A stretch of 64,000 bases of DNA from Saprospiraceae bacterium (GTDB lineage Bacteria > Bacteroidota > Bacteroidia > Chitinophagales > Saprospiraceae). Positions 62,941-64,000 of the stretch are shown here, in pieces. The stretch's first letter is position 1. Each line of letters begins with the position of its first letter. A program made the translations under genes and the position numbers. The stretch spans positions 124,001 through 188,000 of the forward strand of contig JADJNW010000004.1 in assembly GCA_016714085.1 (NCBI GenBank). Reading direction: 5' to 3'. Under the pieces are notes generated by a model, which saw only the letters and a list, made by a program, of their open reading frames with translations, had not been told where the DNA came from and did not search any database.

Positions 62941-64000
62941 CTAACCAAACCGTTTTTCCAATTCGTCCAGTTCAAAGGTAATGAAACAATTTCGACCAGT
63001 AGGGCTTTTGTAAGGTAATTCGCAAGCAAATAATCTATCAATGAGCGATTGCATCTCGATGGAAGTAAGGGCTTGACCTCGTTTGATGGCTGCACTTTTG
63101 GCATCGCGCGCGCAATATTTTCTTTCGGCTTTAGCTTTAAGTCCAGATTACTTTTGTATTGATCGATCAAGGATTCTACTAAATTCGACTCATTTATGTT
63201 GTCCGCCAATTCAGAAGGAACGCCGTGAATCAAAAAAGTATTTCCGCCAAATTCCTGAATATCAAAGCCTAATTGATTAACTTCTTCTAATATATCTTTG
63301 AGCATCACACCTTCAGCGGGTGACAAGGACAAGGTACTTGGAAACAGTCTCTTTTGAGTTGTTGCCGTTTGTTCTTGCAAAATTTTCAAATATCGCTCAA
63401 ATAAAATGCGTTCGTGCGCAGCCTGCTGATCGATGAGCAAAAAGCCGGATTTGATATGGCTTACAATATAAGCGGCATGGATTTGATAAGGTTCTTTTTG
63501 TTGGGTCGTATTTTTGGCCGGTTCGCCTGGACTAAATTGATTCGACCATTCACTTTCTACCGTCAGCGTAGTCGGTAATTCTTCTAAAAGCTCTTCCGAA
63601 TTAGCAGAAGCCAGATTTGCATATAGTTTTTCCCAGTTTTCCAGATTCGATTGCTGACGCCGATCTTGCTCATCCACTTCCCGATTTACCTTGCTCGGTA
63701 ACGTAAAAGCATTGCTTTCCGAATCTACTTTATTGGGCATGCCTGTGCCAATGCGCACAGAGGCCATAGAGGTATCGTCGTCAAAGTCGAGCGAAGGTGT
63801 AATACTATGCCGCCCCAATGCGTGCCGGATTGTAACGCGTAAGTAGTTGTAAATCAGTCGATCATCCTCAAATTTGATTTCCTGTTTAGTTGGATGGACG
63901 TTGACATCAATCATTTTAGGATTAATATCAATAAAAATAACATATAAAGGAAAATTCTCCTGTGGCAGCAAATCTTCATAAGCGCCCATCACCGAATGGT
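62941..64000 (-). CDS. mutL: DNA mismatch repair protein MutL (5' end outside window), frameshifted in a GC repeat
   Basis: The C-terminal 350 residues of MutL: VIFIDINPKMIDVNVHPTKQEIKFED (end of the ATPase domain), a linker, then the dimerisation domain with AYIVSHIKSGFLLIDQQAAHERILFER and GVMLKDILEEV. At 63104-63112 a run of CG dinucleotides carries one extra pair. The frame as read breaks there, but shifting by two restores AIKRGQALTSIEMQ, then CELPYKSPTGRNCFITF, the standard end of MutL, and a stop at 62941-62943. MutL couples mismatch recognition to strand removal. Confidence 0.9.

Overview
The window is chromosomal DNA of a Bacteroidota bacterium, probably in or near the Saprospiria/Chitinophagia. 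The evidence is a type IX secretion sorting tail, promoters of the TTTG-N19-TAnnTTTG type, bacillithiol synthesis (BshB1), paired DUF1800/DUF1501 genes, birA-rsfS-ftsH in a row, and a mutL-rhomboid-rhomboid-phosphatase cluster. An order-level placement is inference. Base composition is moderately AT-rich, and intergenic DNA carries many short 7-nt repeat arrays.

Layout. 1-4.3 kb: end of a surface-sugar locus (acetyltransferase, four-helix-bundle protein, DegT aminotransferase, priming phosphoglycosyltransferase, CapD-like dehydratase). 4.3-24.3 kb: housekeeping genes (thrS, DUF1800/DUF1501, GH25 lysozyme, class III aminotransferase, nuclease-like protein, E2 acyltransferase, cinA, birA, rsfS, ftsH, EamA transporter, peroxiredoxin, clpS, reductase, M28 peptidase, O-antigen ligase). 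24.4-34.19 kb: a 9.8-kb element integrated in the 3' end of a tRNA-Asn gene and bounded by an 18-bp direct repeat. 34.2-42.3 kb: PfkB kinase, thioredoxin-like protein, thiL, Hsp20, bshB1, glutathione peroxidase and small unknown genes. 42.4-57.8 kb: an L-rhamnose locus (AraC regulator, two alpha-L-rhamnosidases, aldolase-dehydrogenase, mutarotase, isomerase, kinase, lactate oxidoreductase, permease). 57.8-64 kb: tRNA-Met, DUF2141, cysS, EEP phosphatase, two rhomboids and mutL.

The integrated element is the least explained part. It has a tyrosine recombinase, a replication initiator, an SSB-like protein, a helix-turn-helix regulator with its own promoter and operator, and a 770-bp non-coding block holding three repeat families in stem-loop arrangements that looks like a replication origin. 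Downstream lies an operon for a tandem ribbon-helix-helix/EF-hand-like protein and several membrane-anchored proteins: GH19-like lysozyme, peptidoglycan-binding, annexin-like, and a Cys-rich protein with a C-terminal anchor. I see no capsid, Zot ATPase, terminase or relaxase, so it may be an integrated small phage of an unrecognised kind, a satellite, or an integrative plasmid.

The rhamnose locus would take L-rhamnose from glycosides to DHAP and L-lactate (mutarotase, isomerase, kinase, aldolase-dehydrogenase) and on to pyruvate through the FMN oxidoreductase.

Caution: at least thirteen genes are interrupted by one or more small indels, including the essential-type ftsH and mutL. Assembly or read error is the simplest explanation for most. 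For these I give the span of the reconstructed gene and the approximate place of the shift.
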